From: Amorphophallus konjac
Lineage: Eukaryota; Streptophyta; Magnoliopsida; Alismatales; Araceae
Assembly: GCA_022559845.1 (NCBI GenBank)
Contig: CM040123.1
Location: 297,402,642 to 297,466,641 of the forward strand
DNA length: 64,000 bases
Direction of reading: 5' to 3'
Below the pieces are notes generated by a model, which saw only the letters and a list, made by a program, of their open reading frames with translations, was not told where the DNA came from and searched no databases. The position numbers were made by a program, and so were the translations under genes. Below, piece after piece: positions 47,246 to 58,662 of this stretch; position 1 is the stretch's first letter; every line of letters begins with the position of its first letter.

Positions 47246-47790
47246 TGCATCGTTGTCAAGGCGACTCAATGCATTCATTAGGCCGTAAGGTGTCAGCTTA
47301 GGTGTCGCCTAAGTAATACCTTGGCACCTCTTTAAAATCCCAAAAAATATATACCCCCAATGTGCAAATTAAGAATATGATACATGGAAAAAATTGCAGA
47401 TTTTAATATTAAAATTTGAGAGAGATGGAAAATTATAGATTTTAATATTAAAATTTGTGAGAGATGGAGGGAGAGAGGGGCCAAAGAGGGAGGGAAGGAG
47501 GGGGAGCTTGATCTTCCTATTACTTGGCCTTGCATCATGGATCATCCTGCACAGTCAAGTTGGGGGGGGGGGGAGTGGCCACCCTTGCCAAGGTGTTGCT
47601 AGGGTGGCAGAGCCTCCCGGCCCGATATTTTTTTTTGGGTGTATTATAGGCTATGGGCAGGTCAGGCAACCCAAGGCACCCAGGCAGGGTGTCTTGGCCT
47701 GCCTACCTTGCCTAGGCTGGCACCTTGCTTGCCTTTCTGAGGGTAGAAGGGTGGGCTGGCGCCTTGGCCCCATATATATATATATATATG
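47246..47790. mobile_element. AGGCG-rich hAT-like fragment inside the Helitron
   Basis: Starts CGTTGTCAAGGCGACTC, like the hAT TIR TAGTTGTCAAGGCG at 22666, and has more GGCG/CCTAGGC motifs at 47640-47770. The other end is not clear; a TA run is at 47772-47790. Confidence 0.45.
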
Positions 47791-48093
47791 GCATTCTCGA
47801 TTTTTACTATTCGTCAAATTGCAGAGTTACTCCTTAAGTAATTTTTTCTCATCACTTGCTATTCATAGGCTGTTGTAAATTATTAATTTCATCCGGTAAG
47901 TAAAATATAATATGTTCTATGTTGCATAGTTTCTTAAGATAGAAGGACAAATGAAGGATCAGGTCAAATTGAGTATTTTGCATATTCTTGTTGTGCTTTA
48001 TGGTGGTCAAAAAAAATTGATAACGATTAGTATGCCACCGGAGACCAGACATTAATATGCAAACCCACGCGCGAAGCGCGTTCCTTTAACTAG

Positions 48094-50086
48094 TAATAAA
48101 AGAAAGGGAAGTGGTGTACGTGAGTGAGACAATAATATATATATATTGTTCTTAAGAATTTCAAATCAATAGTGACCCACTTTTATGTGTATGCATTAGT
48201 ATAAGTTGCAGGCTATAGGGCCCTTTCTCTTAGCGATCAATCAAGGGTTTTCTCCCTACGGAGAGATGTAATGAACGTCGTGGCTTTTATGGCACGGCGG
48301 ACTTGAGTCCCGACTCTACACCCACTATCGTCTAATCTATCAGATGGCGTGCACATGTTAGTGACTCCGGACTTTTCGGTCCTTGGAGTTCGAATAAATT
48401 GTCACCTTGTGATTGGCACACCTACGCACAAAATAAAAATAAATAAATAATATATAAATTAAATTAATTAAGAAAAAAATGTCTCCCACACACGCCCGGT
48501 GAGACTTTCTTGCCTTTCATCTCTCTGTCAAAGAATAGCCCAGCCTCAATGAAGGTTGTGACTCCTTCGCGCTCTTGCAAGAAATTCAAAGGATTCCCGC
48601 CGTTGAAACTATCGTTGGGGGCAAGGTTAAGGTTGTTAGGGGCATCAAGGTTAAGCGATTCCTTTTGAAGCCTAACGTTAACATAAAACACATCAAGTTG
48701 CTCCTACTAATAGGGGGCAACGCCATCCCGGCCGTGGCTGTTGCCGCTGGGGGCATCAAGGTTAAAACTTCCTGGCGAAGGCCAAATGTCAACACAATAC
48801 ATGTCTAAGCTGCTCCCGCTAACAGGAGGCAACATCACCCTATCATGGCTGTTGTCGTTGGGAGCATCAAAGGGAAGGTTTTTTTTTGTTAAAGCGTAAT
48901 GTTGACACAAAATACGTCTAAAGCTACTCCTACTCATGGGGGCGAAGCCATTCCGATCGTGATTACTGCCGTCGGAGGCATCAAGGTTAATGCTTCCTTT
49001 TGAACCTTAAGTGTCAATGTAACACATGTCCAAAGCTATTCTTGCCAACAGGGCACAACACCACCCCAACTCCAACTATGACTATCACTCATCGACATGT
49101 TAAATTGAAGGCTTCCTGTTGAAGACTAAGTGCCAACAAAATCCATATGTTGTTCCTACCAGCCGAGGGCATTGTCGCATCAAAGATAAAAAATCTGTTA
49201 TGGCTATATCCAAGTCTGGCAAGATTAGTTCTTGTCAGAAAACAAACAAAAGAAGAAGAAGAACACAACCAGTTAAATGGAGGCTAGCCGATCTCATAAC
49301 AATGTTTTGCCAAATACATCAAGCCGTGGCATAGATGAAAGAAGTTAGTGCCTAAACTTCGTGTTTGAAGCCAGTGCACCAGTGGAAAGTCAAAGCCTCT
49401 AAGCCTAAACAAGGGGACAATTCTATTACCATCTACATCAAGTTAAGACAAAAATGAAAGAAGTTGACATCCAAGCTTCACGCAAGAAGCTAAAGCCCTT
49501 AAGCCCAAGAGAGGAGGCAGTTCCGTGGACCAACTTCCTATCAAACAAATATGTATGTGTTACCAAGGGGGAGGCCCGAGCAATAAAAAAGGTTAGGGTA
49601 GTTCAATCTACCCAGTCGCCATTCTAGCGGCAAGCCAAGAAGCTGACAATCTAATATCCATGAACCCTTCATCGTTGGGGGCAAAAGAAAAAGAGGTCTA
49701 ATAAAGTCCTTCCGTCTTCATAAGCAATCCGAACCAAGGAGACTGATAACCTTGGGGCTTTCGCATCCCAAGTGTCGGGTTTTACGACTGATTATACGAT
49801 TGATAACGTTTTCGTCGCAAATATTTTAGGAGAGATTAGTGATGAATTATCGACATATAATTGATCGGTCGCCGAAGAATAGTTCTAAACATTTAGAGGC
49901 AGATTGGAGACGGAATGCTTTCAATCACTAATATTTGTGATAGGTAATTTTCTGTCACTAATTTGCAACCAGAATAATGCGACGGATTTCTTCTGCCACT
50001 AATCGGTCGCTAAGGTCGTTTGAGAGGGATTAGCAATAGATTTCCGATGGAGGCTATTAGTCGCTAACGCCGCTTTTATTGTAGTG
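48094..50086 (+). mobile_element. Right part of a CACTA-like element
   Basis: The right end is ...GCCGCTTTTATTGTAGTG (50070-50086); reverse complement CACTACAATAAAAGCGGC is a CACTA terminal repeat. The last 300 bp hold the alternating TCGCTAA/GACGGAT-type motifs of a subterminal region (49780-50070). No left terminal repeat is seen. The Helitron at 43986-48093 may have inserted in it. There is no transposase. Short repeats at 48590-49100 are listed separately. Confidence 0.6.
48590..49110 (+). repeat. About five diverged tandem repeats of about 112 bp
   Basis: GGGGCATCAAGGTTAA and TGTTGCCGCTGGGGGC-like phrases recur near 48639, 48749, 48859, 48974 and 49095, each followed by CTTCCT..GAAG and AACACA. 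Weak open frames cross them in both directions and look like by-products. Confidence 0.65.
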
Positions 50087-50466
50087 ATTATTACTGATTT
50101 GGACAGTTACATAAGTTAAACTTTGTTTATGAATCTCATTTTTTCCTTATTTCCTCGAGAAATTTTAGGGAAAGCTCATATATTTAAGAAGTTCTATATC
50201 TAAACTTCTTCTTCACTAGACTATATGGTTTTGATTTGTATAATGCTCTTTCTCCTCGAAATGCACAATTTTGATATAGAGTACATACTTAATTAGCAAC
50301 TCCAAATCCTGAGTACATACTTTTTTTTAATCTTAAATGTACAGTTTTCCAAAAAAATACACAGTTTGTAAATTACAATCACTACAAGAAAGTAGACTTA
50401 TGGCTAGGATGTGTGTATATGGTTCGACATAATACAAAATTTTGGAATGTAATGTGCACTTTCTCA
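50087..50466. other. Between two CACTA ends; a third CACTA end at 50380
   Basis: AT-rich, no gene. CACTACAAGAAAGTAG at 50380 is another left-type CACTA terminal repeat with no right partner. GAGTACATACTT occurs twice (50279 and 50312). Confidence 0.5.
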
Positions 50467-51876
50467 CACTACAAGAAAAGGCGCTATTAGCGACAGAAAT
50501 TTTCTGACGGATTTTTTTCCATTGGAATATCCGTCGTAATTTCGGACGGATTAAATTTCGTTGAAAAATATATCGGTATTTCCGATAGATAAGTATATGT
50601 CGGAAAATCTGTCGGAATTTTCGACGGATATTCGGACGGAAAAGTCTCCGTCGGAACATTTGGCGCCACAAATTAGAAATTCAGAGTAACTTTTCGACGA
50701 AAAAATTCCGTCTGAAATCGTCGGAAGTATCGACGGAAGTTTTTGACAGAAATATTTCCGTCGTAAATGTTATTACTTTCTGGCGAAAAATATTCTATCG
50801 GAAATCAGTCTGTAATTATCGACAGATTTTTGAGCTATTTTTTCGGTCGAAAATCTCCCTTCCTCCCTCTCTCTCTCTCTCACGGTGACTTTGCCCGCTT
50901 CGGGCAATCCTGGGATGAGCAGCACTGTATCGGGCTTTTTCAGATACAATACGGTATGCTCGAGCCGGACCGAGTCGGCGAAGCACGATATAATATATAA
51001 ATATATGTAATAAATAACAGGAAAGAAATATATTAGCGGTTTCCAACGGAATCAAATTCTGTCGGAAATACGTCGAAACTTTTCGACGTATTTCCGACGA
51101 TAATGCATTCCGTCGAAAATTTTCGACGTATTTCTGACCGATTTTTATTCTGTCGGAAAGTCCTAAATAACAGAAATAGATAGAAATATATCAACAGCTT
51201 CCGACGAAATCGAATTCGGTCGGAAATACGTCAGAAAGTTCCGACAGATTTCCGACCGAAATGCATTCTGTCGAAATTTTCTGATGTATTTTGGACCGAT
51301 TTTTGTTCCGTCGGAAACCCTCTGAAATATTTTTCTACCCTTCCTATAATAAATTAATAGTATACTACAATTAATTATGTTTAATCATAATACGAGGTTC
51401 GCCGACTAGGTGCGCCCTTCTCTGGTCCGGTACGGTGCACCAGAGTCGCCACCGAATAATAACTATATAATTAATTATTTTATATAACTTTATAACTATT
51501 TATATTCTTAAATTATATACTATTTAATATACTTATATATAATTTAATTATAATTAATAATACATTATATTTAATTATAATTAATATATCATATATATAA
51601 TATAAAATTTGATTACGCCCTTGAACACGTGGACTTACAAAAATGCTATGAAAATATGTGGATACTCAATCCGAAAATTCGGTGACGCCGCTCTCTCCCA
51701 CTTTGTCCCAGCCAATCGGCAGAGGCCGCCACTGCTGTGAGGAGGCCTCGCCACCGTCGGAGCCGCGAAGCCCTCGTCACCGTCGTCGCGAGGAGCCCTA
51801 GATCCCCATCGTCGGTGCCGCCGCTCTCTCCCACTCTATCCCACTCGGTCGACGCCGCAGCTCCCTCGAGGGGCCC

Positions 51877-52340
51877 CCATTAACATTCCAAGATTTCAGA
51901 TCCGATATTCACGGGTTTCGGAGCGTTCCCGTGGGTCCCGTGTTACGTTTCTTAAATAAAGTAGAAAATTTCAAATTACAGATCTTCGGATCTTTAAATA
52001 ATAAATATTAATTTTTTTCAGATGTAATGATATTTTATATTGAGTGGGATTTTATCCTATTAAAAAAATGAATGAATGAGAAAAAATGATGAATGAATGA
52101 ATGAAAAAAAATGATGAAAATGAAAATGAAAAGAGAAAAGAAAGGGAGAGAGAGGAAAAGAAAAAAATGAAAAAAATAAAATGAAAAAATTTGGGGGCGG
52201 GCCCCGTGCCCTAACCCCTCCTCCTTCCTCCTTACTCCTCCTTTCGATCTCCCTCTCCTCTCACGATCTCACCCCCCTCTCTCTCTCACCCATCCGCTGT
52301 CTCTCCCCCTAATCCCTCTCACCCTCCTTCCCCAGCACCG
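51877..52340 (+). promoter_or_regulatory. LTR- or promoter-like block in the CACTA element
   Basis: Similar to 41472 on: CAGATCCGATATTCACGGG, then TTTCGGAGCGTTCCCGTGGG. An AT-rich, A-run-rich section (52060-52185) and a pyrimidine-rich leader (CTCTCTCTCTCACCC, 52275-52290) follow. It reads like a promoter and leader, with the GC-rich frame of 52365-52760 after it. No protein is recognised there. Confidence 0.4.
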
Positions 52341-52830
52341 GCGACGCCAGCTGGTGGCTGCGGCATGCGAGTAGAGTGGCGAGGGCGGCCGCGGCAGAGC
52401 TACGCTGGGACGCCGACGAGGGGCGAGAGGCGAGCGGAGGCGGCAGCGGGTGGACCCGGAGAGGGAGGAGCCCGCAGCGGCGACGATGAGCTCCGGCGGA
52501 CACCCCCCCACCGTCGATATTCCCCTCTCTCCCTCTCCCGTTGGCCCCCCTCCCCTTCCCTGCTCCCGCCCTCTCTCACTATCACTCTCACACATAGACA
52601 CCCACACACGCACACATGCACACACATACAGAGACACACGCACACATGCATCGTTAACACGCTCTCTGCCGTTGGCCCCCCTCCTCCTCCCTGGCCCTGC
52701 CCGCTCTCACCCTCATTGTCTCACACACGTAGATATACTAATTTATTTTTATTTTATTTAATATATTTTTTTATTCATCGTAGGACAATCGGTCGAGGGG
52801 ACAGGAACGAAAGAATCAGAGGATTTTTTG

Positions 52831-53775
52831 TGAATAAACAGTAAGTAAATATTCAATTTCATTTTTATATGTTGTTTCATTTTATTTTAATTTATGTAAT
52901 CTTACTTAGATTTATTGTTAGGATTTCTTATTTAATATTAACTAAATTAGAGGGAAGGGGGCGTGAAAGGGAGGGTGGGAGGGTGATGGGAGGGGCGGGG
53001 AGGGGGATGAGGGAAGGGTAGGGAGGGGAAAGGGGGGCTCTACGGGATATAGCGGCGGAGGGGAGGGGAGGGGCCAAAGGAGAGGGTGGGATGGAGGGAC
53101 TTTTTTAAAAAAATTGAGTGTGTGTGTGATATATTTTTTTAATTTGGAGGGTGGGATGACTTTTTTTTAAATGAGAGGGAAGGGGGCGGGGAAGGGAGGG
53201 TGGGAGGGTGATTAGAGGGGAGGGGAGGGGGATGCGGGGAATGTGTATGTAAATTAATTTTTTTGACAGGTGTGGATGTCTATATGAATGTGTATGTGAA
53301 TGCAGATATGATTTTTTTTTTAGAAGACGATGTCGATGTCAATGTGGATATGTGAATATGGACGTGAAAGTGCATGTGGATATGGATGTATATGTGACCA
53401 AATAGGATGTACAAATGTGAAAAATAGTCAATTTTTAGGAGAGATGTTGTCAAATTATTTTTAGAGGTTCAATATGACATATTGATATGATTTTTTTACG
53501 AATAAATAGTATGTAAAAAATTGATTTCATTTTTATATGTTGTTTTATTTTATTTTAATTTATGTAATCTTACTTAGATGTATTGTTAGACTTTCTTGTT
53601 TAATATTAACTAAATCAGAGAGAGAAGGGGCCATGGAAGGGAGGGTGGGAGGGTGATGGGAGGGGCGAGGAGGGGGATGAGGGAAGGGTAGGGAGGGGAA
53701 AGAGGGGCTCGGTGGGATATGGTGGCAGAGGGGAGGGGAGGGGCCAAAGGAGGGTGGGATTGAGGGATTTTTTTT
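52831..53775 (+). repeat. 670-bp tandem duplication with G-rich blocks
   Basis: 52831-53110 recurs at 53500-53770 with 670-bp spacing, including the AT-rich lead (TTATATGTTGTTTCATTTTA and similar) and a G-rich block of GAGGGTGGGAGGGTGATGGG type. A shorter third G-rich block is at 53171-53235. The G-runs could form quadruplexes. Confidence 0.75.
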
Positions 53776-54131
53776 AAATGCACTTAGTTTAAAATTAAAG
53801 AAGTTGGGTTCGGGGGTCTAAAATCTAAAATATCACTTCGATCGATGTGTCGATCGTTCCAACACGACTTAGGAGATAAAAGTGACTTGGGAGAGATGAC
53901 AAAATCTAAATCGGATACCTAGTTTGAGTCCGACGCTTAGAAGTATATTCTTAAAATGCACTTAGTTTAAAATTAAAGAAGTTGGGTGTAAGGGTCCAAA
54001 ATCTAAAATATCGATCTGATCGGCGTGTTGATCGTTCCAACACGATCTGGGAGGTAAAAGTGACTTGTGAGAGCTGACGAAATCTAAATCGAATACCCAA
54101 TTTGAACCTGGCGCTCAGAATTACATTATAT
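53776..54131 (+). repeat. 178-bp direct tandem duplication
   Basis: AAATGCACTTAGTTTAAAAT starts at 53776 and again at 53954, and about 170 bp match with scattered changes, including TTCCAACACGA and AAATCTAAATCG. Confidence 0.8.
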
Positions 54132-54861
54132 CTTATTTAAATTTATACAATCAACAAAAATATTTAATTTATCTACTCAATAATTTTTTTTATGATTGGC
54201 ATATTTAATGTTATCATTTTTTTAATATAGGATCCTCCAGCGAGTGGCGACGGAGGAGACTAGCAGGACGTGGAGGATGAGGATATGGAGGATGCGGAGG
54301 ATATTTCTTGATTTTTTTATTATTATAAAATTGATAAATTATAAAAATTGATAAATATTATTGTGTTTAGTTTCTTACATATCTTTTGTTTTGCTTGAGA
54401 TGGATAGGTTTTATGTTTTTTTATTTAAACAGATTTGTTATATAAAATTTATGTATTTTTTAAAAAATAAAAAATATTTTTCGACGGATTTTCTGACGGA
54501 TCCGTCGGAATAATTCCGACGGAATAACCGACGAAACATGAATTCCATCGGAAAACTTCCGACGGAATTTCCGACAGGATTGCATTCCGTCGGAAATAAT
54601 TTCTGACAGAATTACAGACGGATATAAATTCCGTCAGAAACCTGACGCTTCAATTATTACCGACGGGATTTCCGTCTACTCTTTATCTGTCGGAAACTTC
54701 CGACGGATTTTTGACGAAATATTTATTCGCCGAAATTTCCAATAATGAGTAACCGACGGACCTTATTCATAGGAAAGCCGTCGAAATTCTGTCGGAACTC
54801 TATTTCCCGACGGATTTCCGACGGATTATTTCCGTCGGAAATGTCGTCTTTTCTTGTAGTG

Positions 54862-55560
54862 ATCACAAAGTATAGATTGACTATTTTTTTAGCTGAAATA
54901 TATTTCAATGGATGCTTAATAAAATAGTATCATATTTTTAAAAATCACTTTATTTAACATGTGCATTAATTATTGTTGAATAGTTATGAGATCCATCCGT
55001 CGCCATGACTCAAGCCATAGGAGGCGGTTGAGGACCACAACAAGTGAAGGGTCTGCAGGTCGTTGAAACGTAGCTAGTCTGGCAGCTGTCACAAGTTAAA
55101 CGAGGGCCTTTTCCCACGTCACATTAGCATAGATAGGATTGGAAAGAAGGGTTGGAAATTGTGTGAATTTGTACACACAAATGAGGAATATATAGGCCAT
55201 CTTGGAGCTCCTAAAAAGGTTAATTTAGACTTTAGAAGTGTGTTCCCCTCATATTCCATAGTTGATATATAGACCCATACATGCATCCATCCTCAGATTA
55301 GTTATGGATATCAAGCCAAATGATGATGAAACCTTGCATTTAGGATCTTTAAATGATGAAAACCCTAACAGGTATTTGTGTAAGGCTATAAAGCCTTGTA
55401 ATCCATGATTGCAAGAATTTTATTTTCGAAATTGACAAGATTGCAAGGGCTACTATGTAAAAAAAAAATTAAGGAAAATTTTTTTTAGGGCAAAAAATGG
55501 GAAACTTTGTTCGTTTTGAAGTAAATATGGGGCTTAGAGAATAAATCCCTCCTCCCCTCA
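54862..55560. other. Intergenic stretch
   Basis: No gene or TE end recognised. The flank next to the CACTA element is AT-rich. Confidence 0.4.
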
Positions 55561-55637
55561 ACCGGGGGAGTCGAACTCGCGACATTCCTATCATGAGACA
55601 AAGACTTTTATCATTCGACCCACTCGCGCGGGATAGG
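55561..55637 (-). mobile_element. tRNA-like segment, probable SINE
   Basis: On the minus strand GCGAGTTCGACTCCCC (plus 55565-55580) matches the internal RNA polymerase III B box (GGTTCGANNCC). A weaker A-box-like GCGAGTGGGTCGAATGAT lies about 35 bp before it. The 77-bp stretch does not fold obviously into a complete tRNA. A second, weaker B-box-like GATTCGATTCACACC (minus) is near 56550. A SINE is inferred. Confidence 0.45.
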
Positions 55638-56029
55638 CATCTCTTCTGGTCTACTAGTATTCAGAAAAGAATGCAACTCAACTATCCGGCATCCAAATAA
55701 GAATAGAGGGAGATGGACACTAGGAGGAAAGAATGTGTTTTCTCCAAAAGGTGGGTTATGTAAATTTTTTTAAAAAGGTGAATGGATTCTAAGGATTAGA
55801 AGAATACTCTTAGAATAAATAGATCAAAATGCCCCTTGAAAGTTATAACAAATGTAAGGATATTTAGGTTAGTTGAAATAAAAATCTATATTTTATTTAC
55901 GTGGAGTTTTGAAGTCTGATTAATTTGGAGTAAAATTTATTCAGCAAAAATATTTCCAAACAATTTACGGGCCAACCAACTGATTTACTGGCAAAGCCGA
56001 ATGTGATATATATATATATATATGTATAC
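55638..56029. other. Intergenic stretch
   Basis: AT-rich with short microsatellites, ending in (TA)n at 56006-56021. Nothing else seen. Confidence 0.35.
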
Positions 56030-56146
56030 ATTGATATAACCTTTGTCACACCAATGATCTCTCCCTCTCTCTCTCCCCCCCATTCTCACACCAATAATAT
56101 ATATATAATATAACATTTTCGAAAGTGTGACAAAGGTTATATCAAT
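56030..56146. repeat. Perfect 22-bp inverted repeat
   Basis: ATTGATATAACCTTTGTCACAC at 56030-56051 is matched by its exact reverse complement at 56125-56146, with a 73-bp loop holding CT and AT runs. A 20-bp direct repeat containing AATATAACATTTTCGAAAGT begins in the loop and recurs after the right arm (56147-56167). It could be a tiny MITE or a hairpin. Confidence 0.7.
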
Positions 56147-57274
56147 AATATAACATTTTCGAAAGTATGCATGAAACGAGTTTATTTTTTTTAAAAATGA
56201 TTATCCTTACTCTATAAGATGTTAATATAATAGTTATTATATCTTAACCATCCATTGGACATGAACAAGAACTGTGGTGTTAGAATAATTCGGCAATGAA
56301 AAAATAGGACAAAGTGAAATATATTTTAAATAGTGGAATTAATTCTCTATGCACAACAATTTAAGATCTTGTGTTGGATGGTCCAATTTTCTCACAAGGA
56401 CATAGACTCCATGCAATGCTTCCTCTCATCAAAATCTTACACACTCCATATATAGGGTATGCTTTTTTCTTAGTAGCACTGTATTCTTGATATTCTAGAT
56501 GCATCTATCGAGAATTGAACACATGACTAAGTAAAATTCTCCCGGTGTGAATCGAATCTAAGACCTTATATTTCTTTAGCAGGGATCTTCTATCATTCGT
56601 AGCCACATCGCATCCTCTCTGTGCGCAAAATTGTATGTAGAATGATTAGACGTGCATATAAATTTGGTTTTGAGAAGTAATAATCTCATACAAGATGTAA
56701 TTTAAATGGAAAGCCTATACATATATATTTGTAGTCTTCATGCGATCCATTAATTTTCGCTATCTTTAAAAGATAAAAGACGAGGGGTGGATGCATGCAT
56801 TCAAGGATAAAGAGATAAGATTTTGCATATGTGTAAAGGATGAAGATATACAAGCTTTGGAATAAACTTTCTTCCATGACAAATATGACACAGGGTGGAG
56901 GAGGTACCAATTGCCCCCTAACTTTTAAAGGGAGAGCCACTTGGCCTCCCCTCCAACTTATGCGCCGAGGCCCTGTTTGTTAACTGGGTGGGGGGTTAAC
57001 ATATCCGACCCAAGAGAGTCGAATGCGCTAACTGACCCCGGGTAATAACTCTACGTGCGCGAGGAGAATCCGTGGGGTCCACCTTTCTCTCTCACGAAAT
57101 TATCACTGGAATCATGAAAGTAGAGCTGCGAAGTTACGGGAGTGGGTGGGTGAAACCCATCTGTGTGCATGCAGCACCCTTTCAACAGTACTACACCCCC
57201 TATTTAACATCCCAGTGGCATCCACTCTCATGGGAGTACGGAGCCAAACAAATGGGTCTGCAGGTTGGTCCGAA
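56147..57274. other. Intergenic stretch
   Basis: No gene found. 56960-57070 contains GGCCCTGTTTGTTAAC, a start seen in many plant MITEs, but no partner was found. Confidence 0.35.
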
Positions 57275-57362
57275 GTGGGTCTAACACATGGCTGCAAATG
57301 CCCACCACCCAACCACACCCCCACATTTAATCTCCCCAACCCACCACCCACACCCACTTCTC
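57275..57362 (+). repeat. C-rich dispersed duplicate, copy 1
   Basis: GTGGGTCTAACACATGGCTG through CCCACACCCACTT matches 60444-60530 with few changes. The two copies flank the DUF538 gene and its downstream repeats. Confidence 0.7.
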
Positions 57363-58557
57363 CTCTCACTATCAATGCTGTTGCATCTGCCATATGACTC
57401 ACTAGCTCCTATATATATTAACAATAATCTAACATGCATGTATAAATGTACACTGGGCAACAAAAGAAGAAGAAGAAGAAAAAACAGAGCAGTATGGACA
57501 TGAGGCTTAATTGCTATGCATGAATGCTTGTGTTGAAAGGAGCTAGCTGTTTGAATTAATTTCCCCCTATATGTTTATTGAAGATTTGACTTCAATATTG
57601 AGCCCCCTAATTGCCTGATGATATATATGTTATACACTGTTTGTATCAGTTAAATATTGTAATAAAACACCATACCAATGCTTGAAATGTATAGCACACT
57701 ATTAATTAGGCAATCAACCTAATAAACATCTTAATTGCATCAAAACATATTGCATCTAGAAAGCACAGGCTGAGTAGCCCCAACCACTAGGAAGGAAAAG
57801 CAGCATCCAAAGTTCTGAAGCAAACCCACACCAAAGGAACACCTCCTCCCCCCAAACAAATTAACCGTATGTAGCCATTGTAACAACACACCAACTACAT
57901 GCCCCTCAACTACCCAAGAGTACCTCTCACCTTGAATGTTTGGGTGATGCCATATTCTCACCACTTCCTTAAGAAAGAATGTCTTTAAGATATCAATCCC
58001 TAGATCTCATCGTCACCGTCCATTGAGTGTCCCTAGATCGGAGAAGAAAGAGTTCACCGAATCAAATATAAACAAATAGGTACTTGAGAGATGAGAGAGG
58101 AGAAGAACTGTAAGTGGCATTTTCCACCTAGCTTTGACCGTATTATAGAGAGTTTTTCTTACAAGAAAATCATTGTTAAATGAGAATTTGTAAAAATATC
58201 ATTCCTGTAAATATATTAACAGACATATATATCACTGTGTAAATCTGAATTGTGTAAAAATATCATATTTGTTTGCAGACATATCAATTATCTTTGTCAA
58301 AAACTTATAAAAAATACGTTTAAATGACATATATGTACTATTTAAATTAACACAGTGATATGTCTACTAATATATATTTAAAAAATATTTTTTTCATAAA
58401 TTCACATCTAACAATAATAATTTCCATACAAAAATCTCAATTATAAAACCCCAACCAGTCTATCCATCACCTCCCTTCATCCCCATTTGATTAACCCCAC
58501 TGGTGGGTCTGGCTGTAATTCCCTCGGAAACCCAAGGGCAGTGTGATATTCGGCTCT
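57363..58557. other. Upstream intergenic region of the DUF538 gene
   Basis: AT-rich. 57740-57964 has a minus-strand ORF with no family I can name. The last part (58430-58500) is C/T-rich. No other gene is seen. Confidence 0.4.
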
Positions 58558-58601
58558 CTATATCTACTCCTCTCTGGGCCTCCCATCCCTCCCAGCTCTG
58601 C

Positions 58602-58661
<60 letters not shown>
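58558..58661 (+). promoter_or_regulatory. DUF538 gene TATA-like site and GA-repeat leader
   Basis: CTATATCT at 58558-58565 is the only TATA-like site at a usable distance. A (GA)n run of about 52 bp follows (58605-58656) and ends 5 bp before the ATG. GA repeats in plant leaders are common binding sites for BBR/BPC-type GAGA factors; that regulation is inferred. An upstream in-frame ATG (58503) lacks support, because the extra residues would be the (RE)n run. Confidence 0.5.

Positions 58662-58662
<1 letters not shown>

Larger units (their letters stand above)
43986..48093 (+). mobile_element. Non-autonomous Helitron carrying a gene fragment
   Basis: The 5' end is TCTATCTATACTATATAT after an A (43985). 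The 3' end is CTAG (48090-48093) before a T. A GC-rich hairpin, ACGCGC-GAA-GCGCGT (48067-48081), lies 8 bp before CTAG. These are the standard Helitron hallmarks: insertion between A and T, TC start, CTRR end, hairpin near the end and no target duplication. It is 4108 bp long. No Rep/helicase protein is present. Inside are a carboxylesterase exon (44130-45078), its likely intron, and an AGGCG-rich hAT-like piece (47246-47790). The termini are clear in the sequence; autonomy is absent. Confidence 0.85.
50467..54861 (+). mobile_element. Non-autonomous CACTA (En/Spm) element
   Basis: Terminal repeats are CACTACAAGAAAAGGCG at 50467 and, reverse complemented, CACTACAAGAAAAGACG at 54861. Dense subterminal repeats of TTCCGACGGAAAT/CCGTCGGAAA type fill 50490-51320 and 54480-54845. 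No transposase (TNP2-like) was found in the interior, which instead has an LTR- or promoter-like block (51877-52160), a long low-complexity block and two duplications. The 3-bp flanks are TCA and ATC, so no clean duplication. Length is 4395 bp. Confidence 0.85.

Noticed and set aside
57740..57964. 74-codon minus ORF
   Set aside because: No recognisable family, no start context, and AT-rich surroundings.
58503..58661. N-terminal extension of the DUF538 ORF
   Set aside because: The extra residues are an Arg-Glu run from the GA repeat; the domain and the leader favour the ATG at 58662.
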